Below are positions 14,594-14,978 of a DNA stretch of 14,978 nt, piece by piece. Made by a program: the position numbers and the translations under genes. Every line of letters begins with the position of its first letter. Positions within the stretch are counted from its first letter, which is position 1. The notes beneath the pieces are model-generated. The model saw only the letters and a list, made by a program, of their open reading frames with translations. It searched no databases and had not been told where the DNA came from. Source of the stretch: Bacteroidota bacterium (lineage in GTDB: Bacteria; Bacteroidota; Bacteroidia; Bacteroidales; JADFUO01); NCBI GenBank assembly GCA_030614305.1, contig JAUWKH010000012.1, forward strand, positions 1 through 14,978, in the 5' to 3' direction.

Positions 14594-14820
14594 TAGTGTC
14601 CGTCTATAAAGTCCGATAGTTTAAATAATTATTAAAAATCACAAATGACAAGCACCAAATTTCAAAACTTGTCCGTCTGGATAAATTACAATGTTCAAAA
14701 ATTCAATGACCAAAACAGTTTCGGTCATTTTATCATTGATATTTCGAATTTATTTGTTATTTGTTTATTGATATTTGGTGCTTTAATTTTAATAAATTTT
14801 GACTTTATGGACGGTCATTA
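14594..14820. mobile_element. MITE-like foldback element, copy 2
   Basis: About 225 bp forming a long imperfect palindrome. The ends CCGTCTATAAAGTC (14600-14613) and GACTTTATGGACGG (14801-14814) are inverted with 13 of 14 matching. Further in, AAGCACCAAAT (14650-14660) pairs perfectly with ATTTGGTGCTT (14773-14783), and AATGACC/GGTCATT lies near the centre. The left end is similar to the element at 2414. There is no transposase; a 94-codon open frame across it is a by-product of the palindrome. Its right end touches the stop codon of the minus-strand gene at 14818. Confidence 0.65.
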
Positions 14821-14978
14821 CTTAATAATTATCCTGCTTAATTTCCTGTTGATATCCATGCTGATATTTTTCAAACTGATATGTTTTTGCTGCAAAATTA
14901 TTCTATCCTCATCATTACCTGCTTTTTGAATTTCTTTCTGGTTATCAATTATCATTTTATCAACTTTTTTTGCTTTAA
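14818..14978 (-). CDS. C-terminal end of a gene, probably DNA primase (DnaG)
   Basis: The last 52 codons and TAA stop of a minus-strand gene entering from the right edge. The visible protein is charged and helical: KKVDKMIIDNQKEIQKAG, then NDEDRIILQQKHISLKN and ISMDINRKLSRIIIK. A helical tail with 'LQQ...LK......IN..L.RII' at the very C-terminus resembles Bacteroidota DnaG primases, whose last helices bind the replicative helicase. That is a recollection-level match on a short segment, so the coding call is firmer than the name. The stop lies at the edge of the MITE-like element, so insertion may have occurred at or just past the end of the gene. Confidence 0.5.
   Translation of the reverse strand, partial: KAKKVDKMIIDNQKEIQKAGNDEDRIILQQKHISLKNISMDINRKLSRIIIK

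Noticed and set aside
14645..14929. 94-codon open frame with hydrophobic translation
   Set aside because: It crosses the foldback element and the antisense of the DnaG-like tail. Its hydrophobic character comes from AT-rich palindromic DNA.

Overview
The window looks like chromosome from a Bacteroidota bacterium, probably an uncultured Bacteroidales- or Marinilabiliales-like lineage. Four things point there. The DNA is AT-rich with A-rich leaders and no clear Shine-Dalgarno sites. There are exact matches to the Bacteroidota -7 promoter box TAnnTTTG. Signal peptides end in the typical 'SQ'. The gene content fits: a Wza-like export lipoprotein, a very large alpha-2-macroglobulin, and archaeal/eukaryal-type GlyRS.

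Layout. (1) 1-236, minus: N-terminus of a Wza-type polysaccharide export lipoprotein. (2) 482-5350, plus: four exported proteins in a row, namely a coiled-coil lipoprotein, two small secreted proteins whose genes overlap by 4 bp, and an 869-residue protein with 19 leucine-rich repeats in three modules. A folded, MITE-like repeat (2414-2618) sits before the last gene. (3) 5446-5892, plus: a GNAT acetyltransferase bracketed by inverted copies of a 20-bp repeat. (4) 6070-12171, minus: a 2033-residue alpha-2-macroglobulin-like protein with an intact CxEQ thioester motif. (5) 12377-13903, plus: glyS, interrupted by an in-frame TAG at codon 443; its 3' end overlaps a fragment of a PIN-domain gene. 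(6) 14211-14540, plus: a GC-richer, purine-rich stretch with its own promoter and a 15-bp terminator hairpin, read here as a structured non-coding RNA of about 330 nt that I do not recognise. (7) 14594-14820: a second, largely palindromic MITE-like element. It abuts (8) the C-terminus of a minus-strand gene, probably DnaG primase, running off the window.

The envelope genes (export lipoprotein, secreted operon, macroglobulin) give the left and middle of the window a cell-surface character. The right end is a damaged, repeat-rich zone holding the most novel item, the putative RNA. Three intergenic gaps carry short tandem arrays with different sequences but the same 7-bp period. Two gaps carry related foldback elements.
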